Assembly (NCBI RefSeq): GCF_010723735.1
Contig: NZ_BLLB01000002.1
Coordinates: 248,001 to 312,000 of the forward strand
Source of the DNA: Mycolicibacterium hippocampi
GTDB lineage: Bacteria; Actinomycetota; Actinomycetes; Mycobacteriales; Mycobacteriaceae
DNA length: 64,000 bases
Direction: 5' to 3'
Shown: positions 27,379 to 36,501 of the stretch, one piece after another
How positions within the stretch are numbered: the stretch's first letter is position 1
How the letters are laid out: each line of letters opens with the position of its first letter
Notes under the pieces: model-generated
Databases searched by the model: none
What the model was told of the DNA's origin: nothing
The model's input: the letters and a program-made list of their open reading frames with translations, nothing else
Position numbers and translations under genes: made by a program

Positions 27379-29379
27379 CTACTTGTCACCACTGGTGAGG
27401 ATGGTCTTGACCTCCTCCACCGACTTGGCCTCGCGCAACCGGGCCACGTCCTCGGCCTTCAGGAACACTCCCGCGATCTGGGTGAGCAGCGCCATGTGAT
27501 CCTTGCCGGCACCGGCGATTCCGACGACGAACTCGGCTGGTTTGCCGTTCCAGTCGATCGGCTCGGCGTAACGGACGAACGACAACCCGGTGCGTCGGAT
27601 GGTGTCCTTGGCCTCGTTGGTGCCGTGCGGAATCGCCAGGCCGTTGCCCATGTAGGTGGAGATGGACCGTTCGCGCTCGTGCATGGCGTCGACGTAGGCC
27701 GACTCGACGGCTCCGGCGGCCACCAGCAGTTGGCCGGCCTCGGTGATCGCGTCGGCGGCGTTTTTCGCCGTGCCGTTCAGCACGATGGATTCCAGCGCCA
27801 GCACATCGGCACCGCCGGTGGTCTCCTCGGCCGCGGTCTCCTCGGTGTTTTCAGCGGGTTCGGTACCGCCACCGTTCGTCTGCTCCAACTGATCGACGAT
27901 CTCGTCGTATCGCGGGCTGCTCATGAAGTCCTCGACGGACACGTGCGCCGCCGAAGGTGTCTTCTGCCGTGCCCGATCGGTCAGATCCCGGTGTGAGACC
28001 ACGAGGTCGTAGTTGTCGGTCAGGTTGGAGATCGCCGAGTTGGTGACCTTGATGTCACCGAAGCCGGCTTTCTGGATCTTCCTGCGCAACACCGAGGCGC
28101 CCATCGCCGACGAGCCCATGCCGGCGTCGCAGGCGAACACGATCGTGGAGATCGGACGCGTCACGGTGGCCACGCCACCCCCGCCCAGCAGAGCCGAGGA
28201 CACGCTGGATTTCTTGCCCTTGCGTGATTCCATCTCCGCGGTCGCGGCGGCAAGGTCCGGGTCGTCGGTCGCCCTGTCGGTCTTCAACAGCAGCGCGGCG
28301 ACGACGAAGGACACTGCGGCCGCGCCGAACACGGACAGCGTCACGCCCAGGTAGCTGTCGCTGGCGGTCTGTGCGTACACAGCGATGATCGATCCGGGCG
28401 CGGCGGGCGCCCGCAACCCCGAGCCGAACAGCACGTTGATGAAGACGCCGGTCATGCCGCCGAGGATGGTCGCGATGATGAGCTTGGGCTTCATCAGCAC
28501 GTAGGGGAAGTAGATCTCGTGGATGCCGCCGAAGAACTGGATGATCGCCGCGCCGGGGGCCGATGCACGGGCGATGCCGCGGCCAAAAAAGGTGTACGCC
28601 AACAGGAGTCCGAGGCCCGGACCCGGGTTGGCCTCCAGCAGGAACAGGACCGACTTGCCCGCCTCCAGCGCCTGGGTGGTGCCCAGCGGTGTCAGCACGC
28701 CGTGGTTGATCGCGTTGTTGAGGAACAGCACCTTGGCCGGCTCGATCAGTATCGACGTCAACGGCAACAGGTTGTTCTCGACCAGGAAGTCCACTGCGGT
28801 GCCGGCCAAGCGGGTGAACGACGACACGATGGGTCCGATTCCGAAGAAGCCGAAGATCGCCAGGATCATCCCGAGGATGCCCGCCGAGAAATTGTCCACC
28901 AGCATCTCGAAGCCGGGGCGGATCTTGCCCTCCCACAATGCGTCGACTTTCTTCATGCACCAGCCGCCCAGCGGGCCCATGATCATCGCCCCCAGGAACA
29001 TCGGCACATCGGCGCCGGTGACAACGCCGATGGTGGCGATCGCACCCACCACCGCTCCGCGGTTGCCGTGAATCATCCGGCCGCCGGTGTAACCGATCAG
29101 GATCGGCAGCAGGTAGGTGATCATCGGGCCGACGATTCCGGCACCGTCGTAGGCACCCCAACCGCCGATCTTGGCCACCCAGCCGTCAGGGTCCCGCAGC
29201 GCGGCGAATATGCCCTGTAACCAGCCCTGCTCGATGAAGAGCGCGGTGATCAGACCCCACGCGATGAACGCGGCGATGTTGGGCATGACCATGTTCGACA
29301 GCGCAGTGCCCAACTTCTGCACATGCACCCGGGCCCCGGTCCGCGGGGGCGCGTCCTGCGAGATGGCTGGAGCTGACAT
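27379..29379 (-). CDS. mtlA: PTS mannitol-family permease, fused IIC-IIB-IIA
   Basis: A 666-aa MtlA-like protein with all three domains. IIC (about 20-370) has multiple membrane spans and the substrate-loop 'GGIHEIYFPYVL'. IIB (about 408-500) has the phospho-acceptor C417 in 'CDAGMGSS'. IIA (about 525-666) has H585 in 'GNGLAIPHGT'. It imports and phosphorylates mannitol or a related hexitol, taking phosphate from HPr, which is not encoded here. The start at 29379 follows GAGGA. An acidic Glu/Thr linker joins IIB and IIA. Confidence 0.92.
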   Translation of the reverse strand: MSAPAISQDAPPRTGARVHVQKLGTALSNMVMPNIAAFIAWGLITALFIEQGWLQGIFAALRDPDGWVAKIGGWGAYDGAGIVGPMITYLLPILIGYTGGRMIHGNRGAVVGAIATIGVVTGADVPMFLGAMIMGPLGGWCMKKVDALWEGKIRPGFEMLVDNFSAGILGMILAIFGFFGIGPIVSSFTRLAGTAVDFLVENNLLPLTSILIEPAKVLFLNNAINHGVLTPLGTTQALEAGKSVLFLLEANPGPGLGLLLAYTFFGRGIARASAPGAAIIQFFGGIHEIYFPYVLMKPKLIIATILGGMTGVFINVLFGSGLRAPAAPGSIIAVYAQTASDSYLGVTLSVFGAAAVSFVVAALLLKTDRATDDPDLAAATAEMESRKGKKSSVSSALLGGGGVATVTRPISTIVFACDAGMGSSAMGASVLRRKIQKAGFGDIKVTNSAISNLTDNYDLVVSHRDLTDRARQKTPSAAHVSVEDFMSSPRYDEIVDQLEQTNGGGTEPAENTEETAAEETTGGADVLALESIVLNGTAKNAADAITEAGQLLVAAGAVESAYVDAMHERERSISTYMGNGLAIPHGTNEAKDTIRRTGLSFVRYAEPIDWNGKPAEFVVGIAGAGKDHMALLTQIAGVFLKAEDVARLREAKSVEEVKTILTSGDK

Positions 29380-29455
29380 CTGGATCCTCGATTCTGACGG
29401 TGGCCGGTGATGCCAATCACATTCAGTGAAGCGCATAACGGGCACGATTGCAAGC

Positions 29456-29474
29456 AAACGGTCATAAACGGTCA
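29456..29474. promoter_or_regulatory. Direct repeat, candidate DeoR operator
   Basis: AAACGGTCA occurs at 29456-29464 and again at 29466-29474, a 10-bp period close to one helical turn. It lies between the divergent PTS and polyol dehydrogenase starts. DeoR-family repressors commonly bind tandem short repeats, so the regulator at 26599 is the natural candidate. Confidence 0.4.
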
Positions 29475-29573
29475 GTCAGTTGGGTGGTTTTATGCCCGAA
29501 TCGGCGCTAGAGTGCTTCAAAGCACACCAGCTGCGCACCAGTCCCAGCGTCGACGACTCGAGAGGATCACCCC

Positions 29574-30659
29574 ATGAAGGCATTGCGGTTCTACGCACCC
29601 GAGGACGTCCGACTGGAAGACGTGCCCGAACCGACCTGCGCTCCCGACGAGGTCAAACTGCGGGTCCGCAACTGCTCGACGTGCGGCACCGACGTCAAGA
29701 TCTTCTACAACGGCCACCAGAACCTCACGCCACCGCGCACCATCGGGCATGAGATCGCCGGCGAGGTCGTCGAGGTCGGCACCGATGTGAACGCGACCTA
29801 CGGAAGCAACTGGGAGGTGGGCGACCGCGTTCAGGTGATCGCCGCGGTCCCCTGCGGTGAGTGTTATGAGTGTCGGAAGGGCTGGATGGCGGTGTGCCAG
29901 AACCAGACCTCGATGGGCTATCAGTACGACGGCGGCTTCGCCGAGTACATGATCGTGCCGCGGCAGGTGCTCAAAGTTGATGGCCTGAACCGCATTCCGG
30001 ACAACGTCGGCTTCGACGAGGCCTCGGCCGCCGAGCCCTTCGCCTGCGCCATCAACGCTCAGGAACTGCTCGGCATCGAAGAGGGGGACACCGTGGTGGT
30101 GTTCGGCGCGGGCCCGATCGGCTGCATGCACATCCGCATCGCGCGCGGCGTCCACAACTGTGGGCCGGTCTACCTCGTCGACGTCAACGCGGCGCGGCTG
30201 CAGATGTCGGCCGACGCGGTCGCGCCGGAGGAGATCATCAACGGCGCCGAGGTCGACGTGGTCGAGCGGGTCATGGAACTGACCGGGGGACGCGGCGCCG
30301 ACGTCGTCATCACCGCCACCGCCGCCAACGTCGCCCAGGAACAGGCCATCTCGATGGCGGCGCGAAACGGCCGCATCTCGTTCTTCGGTGGGCTGCCGAA
30401 GACCAACCCCACCATCAGCTGCGACTCCAACGTCGTGCACTACCGCCAGCTGCACATCCACGGGGCCAACGGGTCTGCGCCCGAACACAACAAGCGCGCG
30501 CTGGAGTACATCTCCACCGGCCAGGTCCCGGTCAAGGACCTGATCACCCGCCACATCCCGCTGGACGACGTGCTCGAGGCGTTCCGGATCGTCAAGAACG
30601 GCGAGGCCATCAAGGTGACCGTGGAGCCGGTGCCCGCGGAGCTCGCGGCAGGAGTCTGA
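29574..30659 (+). CDS. Zinc-dependent polyol(-phosphate) dehydrogenase
   Basis: A 361-aa medium-chain dehydrogenase. Catalytic zinc ligands are C37, H59 and E60 ('GHEIAG'); the structural zinc cysteines are C94, C97, C100 and C108. The NAD site is '[17 protein letters not shown]'. Divergence from a mannitol-type PTS suggests it oxidises the imported hexitol phosphate, as GatD does for galactitol phosphate; no MtlD-type enzyme is seen nearby. Specificity is inferred. Confidence 0.85.
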   Translation: MKALRFYAPEDVRLEDVPEPTCAPDEVKLRVRNCSTCGTDVKIFYNGHQNLTPPRTIGHEIAGEVVEVGTDVNATYGSNWEVGDRVQVIAAVPCGECYECRKGWMAVCQNQTSMGYQYDGGFAEYMIVPRQVLKVDGLNRIPDNVGFDEASAAEPFACAINAQELLGIEEGDTVVVFGAGPIGCMHIRIARGVHNCGPVYLVDVNAARLQMSADAVAPEEIINGAEVDVVERVMELTGGRGADVVITATAANVAQEQAISMAARNGRISFFGGLPKTNPTISCDSNVVHYRQLHIHGANGSAPEHNKRALEYISTGQVPVKDLITRHIPLDDVLEAFRIVKNGEAIKVTVEPVPAELAAGV

Positions 30660-30760
30660 CGTCACAGCCCCGATGAGTTTCGGTAGGGCGGCGCCGAGGT
30701 ACCCGGTCTGCATGGTTCGACTACGAGCCGCAACCCATTTCGACCGAAGGAGGCGCACAA

Positions 30761-30934
30761 GTGAGCGCTGACGACAAGACCAGCAACAAGATCGACGACC
30801 TCGGCGGCAAGGCCAAAGAGGGCCTCGGCAAGGTGACCGGAGACAAGGACACCGAGAACGAAGGCAAGTTCGACCAGGCGAAGTCCAGCATCAAAGACGC
30901 CGGCGAGAAGGTCAAGGACGCGTTCAAGAAGTAA
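30761..30934 (+). CDS. CsbD-family stress protein
   Basis: A 57-aa, highly charged, Lys/Asp/Gly-rich protein with the CsbD repeat-like core 'KIDDLGGKAKEGLGKVTGD' and 'KVKDAFKK' at the end. The GTG at 30761 has a strong GAAGGAGG ribosome site. CsbD-like proteins are general-stress products, under SigB in Bacillus; their molecular role is unknown and they are probably partly disordered. It is followed by a good hairpin terminator. Confidence 0.85.
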   Translation: MSADDKTSNKIDDLGGKAKEGLGKVTGDKDTENEGKFDQAKSSIKDAGEKVKDAFKK

Positions 30935-30951
30935 CCGCGCCACCAACTCGA

Positions 30952-30986
30952 GTCAGCCCGTCACCCCAGTTGGGTGGCGGGCTGAC
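30952..30986 (+). terminator. Hairpin terminator after csbD-like gene
   Basis: A 15-bp stem (30952-30966 with 30972-30986) containing a single G-U pair and a five-base loop lies 17 bases after the stop codon. No U-tract follows, as is common for mycobacterial terminators. Confidence 0.65.
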
Positions 30987-31073
30987 TGCTGTCGGTGACG
31001 GGTGTATCTCGGTCCGGTGGCGATGCGATGTCACCCGGCGACGGACCGGTGCCGCACTGCCATCATCGGTCGG

Positions 31074-31718
31074 GTGCCATCAAGAAGAGCGACCGAGACC
31101 GAGAGCAGGCTGGCTGCCCGAATGGCGGCGCTCGCCTCGCTCGGTGCTGCGCTGATCCACTTCGCCGCCGCGCACACCCACTGGCAGGAATGGCCACCGT
31201 CGGGTCTGTTCTTCGTCTTCCTTGCCACGTTTCAACTGATCTGGGCGCAGCTGGTGCTTGTCCGGACGAGTTCGGCGGTGCTGGCGGCCGGTGTCATGGT
31301 CAATGTCGGCGCCATCGCGCTGTGGGCGCTGTCGCGAACTGCGGGAGCGCCCTTCGGCCCCGGTGCCGGGGAGCCCGAACTGGTGCACGCCGCCGACCTC
31401 TGTGCTCTGCTGCTGGAGATCTACGTCGTGATGGGGGCCGGCTGGGTGTGGTACCGACGCCGCCACGGGGAGTCGATCCCGGCGTTCGCGAACACGATCG
31501 TCCTCCTCGGCGCCGGCGTTGTGATGGCGCTCGCGTCGACGGTCGGAGTGGCCTCGGGTCTGCAGCACGGCCACCATCCGCCTGCGGTGTCACCGCCGGT
31601 TGCGGAATCGGTCGGCACGCCCGCCGGGCCGACATCTCCCGGGCCTCCCCCAGCGGAGCCACTACGTGGTGAAACCAGTGACCATGGGGATCACGGGGAT
31701 CACCACCACGGCGAGTGA
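31074..31718 (+). CDS. Four-span membrane protein with His-rich tail
   Basis: About 214 aa from the GTG at 31074; other starts (31002, 31023) are possible. Four hydrophobic segments are visible (from 'MAALASLGAALIHFAAAH', 'GLFFVFLATFQLIWAQLVLV', 'VLAAGVMVNVGAIALWAL', and 'TIVLLGAGVVMALASTVGV'). 'HFAAAHTHWQEW' holds clustered His. A Pro-rich linker leads to a C-terminal 'HGDHGDHHHGE', a probable metal-binding tail. Similar small membrane proteins occur widely in mycobacteria; no function is known. Confidence 0.68.
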   Translation: MPSRRATETESRLAARMAALASLGAALIHFAAAHTHWQEWPPSGLFFVFLATFQLIWAQLVLVRTSSAVLAAGVMVNVGAIALWALSRTAGAPFGPGAGEPELVHAADLCALLLEIYVVMGAGWVWYRRRHGESIPAFANTIVLLGAGVVMALASTVGVASGLQHGHHPPAVSPPVAESVGTPAGPTSPGPPPAEPLRGETSDHGDHGDHHHGE

Positions 31719-31801
31719 CTCTTTTGGCTCTGCGCACCTTCAGGCCTCTCCTTGTGTGAACTAGGGACCGCGTAGACCCCTGAGGTCTAGGCTGCCTCGA
31801 C

Positions 31802-33586
31802 ATGGCCAGTCACTGGGAGGCCTCGGGTATCTCGCGGCGCGGTTTCCTCGGAGGAGCATCGGCGTTCGCGCTGTTGACCGCCGGCTGTTCGCCGTCGAAT
31901 GGCGGCGGCACAGCGTCGACGAGCCCGACCCCGGTCGACGGCTTGCCGGCCGAAGCCGAGTGGGCGGCGCTGCGCGAGCAAGTCGGCGGCCGGCTGATCG
32001 ACGTCGAATCGCCGCTGACTTCCTGCACGGCAGACGTCACGGGCGACACCTGTTCAGCAGTGCTGGAGAACCTCAAAAACCCCTTCTGGATCGAGGAGCA
32101 GCCCGGGGCGTTGCAGACCACCGGGTGGCTCGGCGCGTGGCAAAACCAGGTCAGTCTGTATGCGGTCGCGGCCGAAAACGCCGACGATATCGCCGCTGCG
32201 GTGAATTTCGCGCGCGACAACCGGGTACGTCTCGTGGTGAAGGGCACCGGGCATGACTACCTCGGCCGTTCGAACGCGCCCGATTCGCTGCTGGTCTGGA
32301 CACACAATATGCGGGAGGTCACCTTCCACCCCGAGTTCCGCTGGGCCGGAGCGACCACCGACCGTCCGCCGGTGCAGGCGCTGAGCGTTGCCGCTGGGGC
32401 GCGATGGCTGGAGGCTTACCAGGAGGCCACTGCGAACGGCGTCTACGTACAGGGCGGCGGCTGCACCTCGGTCGGTGCCTGCGGTGGCTTCACACTCGGC
32501 GGAGGGTTCGGCAACTTCTCGAAGCGCTTCGGCAGCGGCGCCGGGGGTGTGCTCGAGATGGAGGTCGTGACGGCAGACGGGCAGGTGCGCGTCGTCAACG
32601 AAGCCCAGGACGCCGATCTGTTCTGGGCGCTGCGGGGCGGTGGCGGCGGCACGTTCGGCATCGTCAGCCGAATCACCTACCTCGCGCACCCGATTCCGCA
32701 GACAGTGGGTTCCCTCAGCGGCACCATCAAAGCGTCCGGGGACGACGCCTTCCGGGACGTGCTCGGTAGCTTCGTCAGGTTCTTCCCCGGCGCGCTCATC
32801 GACGGGTCGTGGGGTGAGCAGATTGCGGTCAAGCCCGACAACACCCTCGAGCTCTCCGTGGTGTGGCTGGACCTGACCACCGAACAGGCGCGCGCGGTAT
32901 GGGAACCCTTCACGTCCGCGTTGCAGGCCGACGGCCTCGCGACCGTCGACCTCGACTTCGACAGTCATGCGTTCCGTGATTTGTGGAACACCGCCTACTG
33001 GCAGCGGGTGGCCCCCGAGACGATCACCTTGGATCCTCGTGCTGATCAGCCGAGTGGTCAGTTCTGGTGGGCCAGTAATCAGGGCGAGGTATCGCAGTTC
33101 ATCTTCAGCTACCTCTCCCGCTGGCTTCCGCTGAAGATGTTCGTCGACACTCCCGACGATCTCGTGGATGCCCTTTTCGAAGCTTCACGGCTCGCACGGG
33201 TCAGCATCCACATCAACAAGGGCTTGGCGGGCGCCTCGGAAGAGGTCCTGACGCGGGAGCGGACCACGTGCATCAACCCCGCCTGTCTGGAAGCGGCGGC
33301 GTTCGCCACGATCGGATCACAACAAGCCACCGCCTACCCCGGGATCGCAGGCCACGAACCCGACCTCACAGTTGGGCGCAAAGCCGCGGAGCGAACGAAC
33401 ACGGCGATCGACATCATCCGCAACGCGACCCCGGGAGCCGGCACCTATTTCAACGAGGCCGACTACTTCGAACCCGACTGGCAGCACGCCTTCTGGGGCA
33501 CCAACTACGACCGGTTGTTGTCGATCAAGCGGAATGTGGATCCCGACAACTTATTCCGCGTGCACAACGGCGTCGGCAGCGAGTAG
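31802..33586 (+). CDS. Tat-exported BBE-type FAD oxidoreductase (lipoprotein)
   Basis: A 594-aa flavoenzyme of the VAO/berberine-bridge family. The Tat signal 'SRRGFLGG' (11-18) ends in a lipobox, LTAGC, so it is exported folded and lipid-anchored. H151 in 'KGTGHDYLGRS' and C221 in 'GGGCTSVGACGG' occupy the positions used for bicovalent FAD attachment in BBE-type oxidases. The C-terminal 'YFNEADYFEPDWQHAFWGTNYDRLLSIKRNVDPDNLF' is the BBE domain. It probably oxidises a sugar or alcohol with oxygen; the substrate is unknown. Confidence 0.87.
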   Translation: MASHWEASGISRRGFLGGASAFALLTAGCSPSNGGGTASTSPTPVDGLPAEAEWAALREQVGGRLIDVESPLTSCTADVTGDTCSAVLENLKNPFWIEEQPGALQTTGWLGAWQNQVSLYAVAAENADDIAAAVNFARDNRVRLVVKGTGHDYLGRSNAPDSLLVWTHNMREVTFHPEFRWAGATTDRPPVQALSVAAGARWLEAYQEATANGVYVQGGGCTSVGACGGFTLGGGFGNFSKRFGSGAGGVLEMEVVTADGQVRVVNEAQDADLFWALRGGGGGTFGIVSRITYLAHPIPQTVGSLSGTIKASGDDAFRDVLGSFVRFFPGALIDGSWGEQIAVKPDNTLELSVVWLDLTTEQARAVWEPFTSALQADGLATVDLDFDSHAFRDLWNTAYWQRVAPETITLDPRADQPSGQFWWASNQGEVSQFIFSYLSRWLPLKMFVDTPDDLVDALFEASRLARVSIHINKGLAGASEEVLTRERTTCINPACLEAAAFATIGSQQATAYPGIAGHEPDLTVGRKAAERTNTAIDIIRNATPGAGTYFNEADYFEPDWQHAFWGTNYDRLLSIKRNVDPDNLFRVHNGVGSE

Positions 33587-33658
33587 GACGGCCGCCTCGG
33601 CAAGCTCCCCCCCTGCGCCATGGTCACCATCGCTGCCGGAACCGGCTCTGGATAGCGG

Positions 33659-33685
33659 AAAGCCCCGGCCGAGAGCCGGGGCTTT
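33659..33685. terminator. Bidirectional hairpin terminator
   Basis: A perfect 11-bp stem, AAAGCCCCGGC (33659-33669) and GCCGGGGCTTT (33675-33685), with a five-base loop. It lies between the oxidoreductase gene and the tRNA gene on the opposite strand and can serve both. Confidence 0.75.
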
Positions 33686-33690
33686 CTGCG

Positions 33691-33781
33691 TGGCGGTGGC
33701 GGAGGGATTTGAACCCTCGGACGGGGGTTACCCGTCACACGCTTTCGAGGCGTGCTCCTTAGGCCGCTCGGACACGCCACC
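33691..33781 (-). tRNA. tRNA-Ser(CGA)
   Basis: On the minus strand, a 7-bp acceptor stem pairs GGTGGCG with CGCCACC, followed by discriminator G and an encoded CCA. The anticodon loop reads CTCGAAA, giving anticodon CGA. A long variable arm (around TGACGGGTAACCCCCGTC) marks it as a class-II serine tRNA. The T-loop GGTTCAAATCC is canonical. It reads UCG codons, which are frequent in this high-GC genome. Confidence 0.95.
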
Positions 33782-33896
33782 GCGTGGCAGCTTACCGATG
33801 CACCGCCCCACATCCCAAACCGCGTCCAAAGTGAACCGAGGGTCGTTGAAACCGCCCAAAGCACAGCCGTGGGTTCACACTCGGCGAAAGGGAGCG

Positions 33897-34346
33897 TCAA
33901 CGCTGGCGGGTGAAGAACCCTTCCAGCAGGCCGGCGCACTCCTCGGCCAGCACTCCACCGCGAACCTGGGGCCGGTGCGTCAGCCGGCGGTCACGCACCA
34001 CATCCCACAGCGATCCCACCGCGCCGGTCTTCGGCTCCCACGCCCCGAAGACCACGCGGGCGACCCGTGCCATCACCAGCGCACCCGCGCACATCGTGCA
34101 CGGCTCCACGGTGACGGCCAGCGTGGCCCCTTCGAGCCGCCAACCGTCGCCCAGCACCTGGGCAGCCGCTCGAAGTGCGAGGATCTCGGCGTGTGCGGTG
34201 GGGTCGCCGAGCTCCTCGCGGGCGTTGGCCGCCCGGGCCAACAAGGTTCCGTCGGCGGCGAAGACGACCGCGCCGATCGGCACGTCGCGAGGCCCCACCG
34301 CAGCGGCGGCGTCGAGGGCCGCGCGGATCAGGTCGTCGTCGGTCAC
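33897..34346 (-). CDS. tadA: tRNA-adenosine deaminase
   Basis: A 149-aa deaminase. Zinc ligands are H52 and C83/C86 (HAE at 52-54, PCTMC at 82-86), with E54 as the proton shuttle. It converts A34 to inosine in tRNA-Arg(ACG). It lies 14 bp after the gene for the tadA-associated protein on the same strand, an order I recall in M. tuberculosis (Rv3752c/Rv3753c). Confidence 0.92.
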   Translation of the reverse strand: MTDDDLIRAALDAAAAVGPRDVPIGAVVFAADGTLLARAANAREELGDPTAHAEILALRAAAQVLGDGWRLEGATLAVTVEPCTMCAGALVMARVARVVFGAWEPKTGAVGSLWDVVRDRRLTHRPQVRGGVLAEECAGLLEGFFTRQR

Positions 34347-34360
34347 CGGTTATCCGCGGG

Positions 34361-34894
34361 TCACCGGCCGAGGCGATCGAGCACCGCGGCCAGTTCGTCG
34401 GCGAAACCCATCTCCCTGGCGATCCGACCGATCTGCTCGTCGGCGTAGAGGTCGTCGCTCTCGTCGCAGATCACTCCCAGCACCGCCTCGGGCAGCCCGA
34501 TGTCGGACAGCACCCGCAGGTCGCCCTCCTCGAACGGGTCGGCGCTTTCCAGATCTTCGTCCTGGATGTCGGCGTCGAGCTTCTCCAGCACCTCGGCGGC
34601 GATGTCGTAGTCCAGCGCCGCGGTGGCGTCCGACAGCAGCAGCCTGGTCCCCGACGGCGCCGGCCGCACGATCACGAAGAACTCGTCATCGATGTCCAGA
34701 ATCCCGAAAACCGCTCCGGCGCTACGCATCTCACACAGCTCCGTCTCGGCGGCGGACAAACTGGTCAGAGCCGCGCGCCGCATCGCTGTGCATCGCCATT
34801 TGCCGTCCTCCCAGACGACGGCGACACCGAAGCCGTCGGGCACATCCACGGACCTCTTCTGCGGCTGTGCACTCTGCGCTCCCATGGGAGTCAC
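34361..34894 (-). CDS. tRNA adenosine deaminase-associated protein
   Basis: A 177-aa actinobacterial protein. The core '[17 protein letters not shown]' and the acidic '[19 protein letters not shown]' are typical of proteins annotated as tadA-associated. Its role is inferred only from constant linkage to tadA, with which it is probably co-transcribed. The start could be at 34894 or 34882. It is divergent from tyrA. Confidence 0.82.
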   Translation of the reverse strand: MTPMGAQSAQPQKRSVDVPDGFGVAVVWEDGKWRCTAMRRAALTSLSAAETELCEMRSAGAVFGILDIDDEFFVIVRPAPSGTRLLLSDATAALDYDIAAEVLEKLDADIQDEDLESADPFEEGDLRVLSDIGLPEAVLGVICDESDDLYADEQIGRIAREMGFADELAAVLDRLGR

Positions 34895-34976
34895 GGTAGT
34901 CCCCAGTCATGGCCTTGACCAGCGAGTCCGTCCCTGCCGACGTCGGCGCGGCAATCCGGTGTGCCAACCTTGGAGC

Positions 34977-35936
34977 GTGACGAAGACACCGGTGTGTGTG
35001 GTCGGTCTGGGACTGATCGGCGGCTCGGTCATGCGTGCAGCCAAAGCCGCCGGACGTGAGGTGTTCGGCTACAACCGGTCGGTGCAGGGGGTCGAGGCGG
35101 CCCGATTCGACGGTTTCGACGCCACCGCTGACCTCGACGAGGCACTGTCACGGGCCGCCGCCTCCACCGCCCTGATCGTGCTGGCGGTCCCGGTTCCCGC
35201 GCTGCCGTCGATGCTGCGCCACGTCCGCGGCACCGCACCGCAGTGCCCGCTGACCGACGTGACCAGCGTCAAGGGGGCGGTGCTGCGCGACGTCGCCGAC
35301 GCCGGCCTCCTCGAACGCTACGTCGGCGGGCATCCGATGGCAGGTACCGCACACTCGGGGTGGCCGGCCGGGGACGCCGGGCTGTTCGTCGACGCACCCT
35401 GGGTGATCAGCGTCGACGATCACGTCGATCCGGGCGTGTGGACCGAAGTGATGACGCTGGCGCTGGACTGCCGTGCCGTCGTCGTCCCCGCCCGCTCCGA
35501 CGAGCACGACACCGCCGCCGCGACGATCTCGCATCTGCCCCACCTGCTCGCCGAAGCGCTCGCCGCCACCGCAGGCGAGGTGCCGCTGGCGTTCGCGTTG
35601 GCGGCCGGGTCGTTCCGCGACGGCACCCGGGTCGCCGGGACCGCACCGGACCTGGTGCGGGCGATGTGTGAGGCCAACTCCGCGCAGCTGGTGCCGGTGC
35701 TCGACGACACGCTGCGCCTGCTCGGTGATGCCCGCGACAAGCTGGCGGCCGGCCAACCGGTCTCGGGACTCGTCGAAGCCGGTCACGCAGCCCGGATCCG
35801 CTACGACAGCTTCAGCCGCACGCAGATCATCGGCACGGTGATCGGCGCGCCGGGGTGGCGCGACGAACTCGCCGCCGCCGGACGGGCCGGTGGCGTGGTC
35901 AGATCCGCGTTGCCAAACCTGGATAGTCGAGGATGA
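34977..35936 (+). CDS. tyrA: Prephenate dehydrogenase
   Basis: A 319-aa NAD(P) enzyme of tyrosine biosynthesis that decarboxylates prephenate to 4-hydroxyphenylpyruvate. It shows '[15 protein letters not shown]' (Rossmann), '[10 protein letters not shown]', and '[12 protein letters not shown]', which contains the catalytic His. No ACT domain is visible. The GTG at 34977 has TTGGAG upstream. It is convergent with and overlaps the DUF1089 gene by 38 bp. Confidence 0.9.
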   Translation: MTKTPVCVVGLGLIGGSVMRAAKAAGREVFGYNRSVQGVEAARFDGFDATADLDEALSRAAASTALIVLAVPVPALPSMLRHVRGTAPQCPLTDVTSVKGAVLRDVADAGLLERYVGGHPMAGTAHSGWPAGDAGLFVDAPWVISVDDHVDPGVWTEVMTLALDCRAVVVPARSDEHDTAAATISHLPHLLAEALAATAGEVPLAFALAAGSFRDGTRVAGTAPDLVRAMCEANSAQLVPVLDDTLRLLGDARDKLAAGQPVSGLVEAGHAARIRYDSFSRTQIIGTVIGAPGWRDELAAAGRAGGVVRSALPNLDSRG

Positions 35937-36501
35937 ATCCGTCGGCGTCGACTGTGATCTGCGTCTCGGCGACCGGTGAGTGGACTTTCAGGCCGTCAGC
36001 GCCTCCGCTGTAACTGATCGTCGCCACGTCGACCGAGAGGTCGGGCACCCGGACGTAGACGATCGGCATGGTGACCGAATCGCCGTCGCCCCGGAACACC
36101 CCGGTCCGCCGGATCGGCAGCGCGTTGAAGAACGGACTGAAGATGACGTCGACGTCGAGCGCGCCGTCGAAGGCGGACCTGCTGGTCTGACCGGAGTGGT
36201 CCTGCACCAGCCACATGCTCTCCTCGTCGCGCGCGATCGACAGCTGGCGCTCCCGCTCGGCGAGGGTGACCGTCAGGGACAGCCTCTTCGTCGCGCCGGC
36301 CTCGTCGGTGACCAGGTCGTAGGAGGCGCTGAACGCCGGGTGCGACGGGGTGGCTGCCGCCACCATCCTGCCGTAGGCCTTGATGCGGTTGCCCGAGAGC
36401 TGAACGCGCACCGACTCCATCCGGGGCACGTCTTGTGCCCGCCATGTCAGGATGGCCGGATAGGTCCCAGAGCTCGCATCAGAGCGACCTTCTTCACTCA
36501 T
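35899..36501 (-). CDS. DUF1089 putative glycolipid-binding protein
   Basis: A 200-aa beta-rich protein without signal peptide. '[20 protein letters not shown]', '[22 protein letters not shown]' and '[17 protein letters not shown]' fit the family named putative glycolipid-binding (DUF1089). Its ATG overlaps the proZ stop (ATGA) and is preceded by GAGGG, so it is the last gene of the proXVWZ operon. The same arrangement is recalled for Rv3755c. Confidence 0.8.
   Translation of the reverse strand: MSEEGRSDASSGTYPAILTWRAQDVPRMESVRVQLSGNRIKAYGRMVAAATPSHPAFSASYDLVTDEAGATKRLSLTVTLAERERQLSIARDEESMWLVQDHSGQTSRSAFDGALDVDVIFSPFFNALPIRRTGVFRGDGDSVTMPIVYVRVPDLSVDVATISYSGGADGLKVHSPVAETQITVDADGFILDYPGLATRI

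Noticed and set aside
30660..30760. Stress-sigma-factor promoter before the csbD-like gene
   Set aside because: A GTTT box is present, but no matching GGGTA-type -10 element occurs at the right distance, so it was not annotated.
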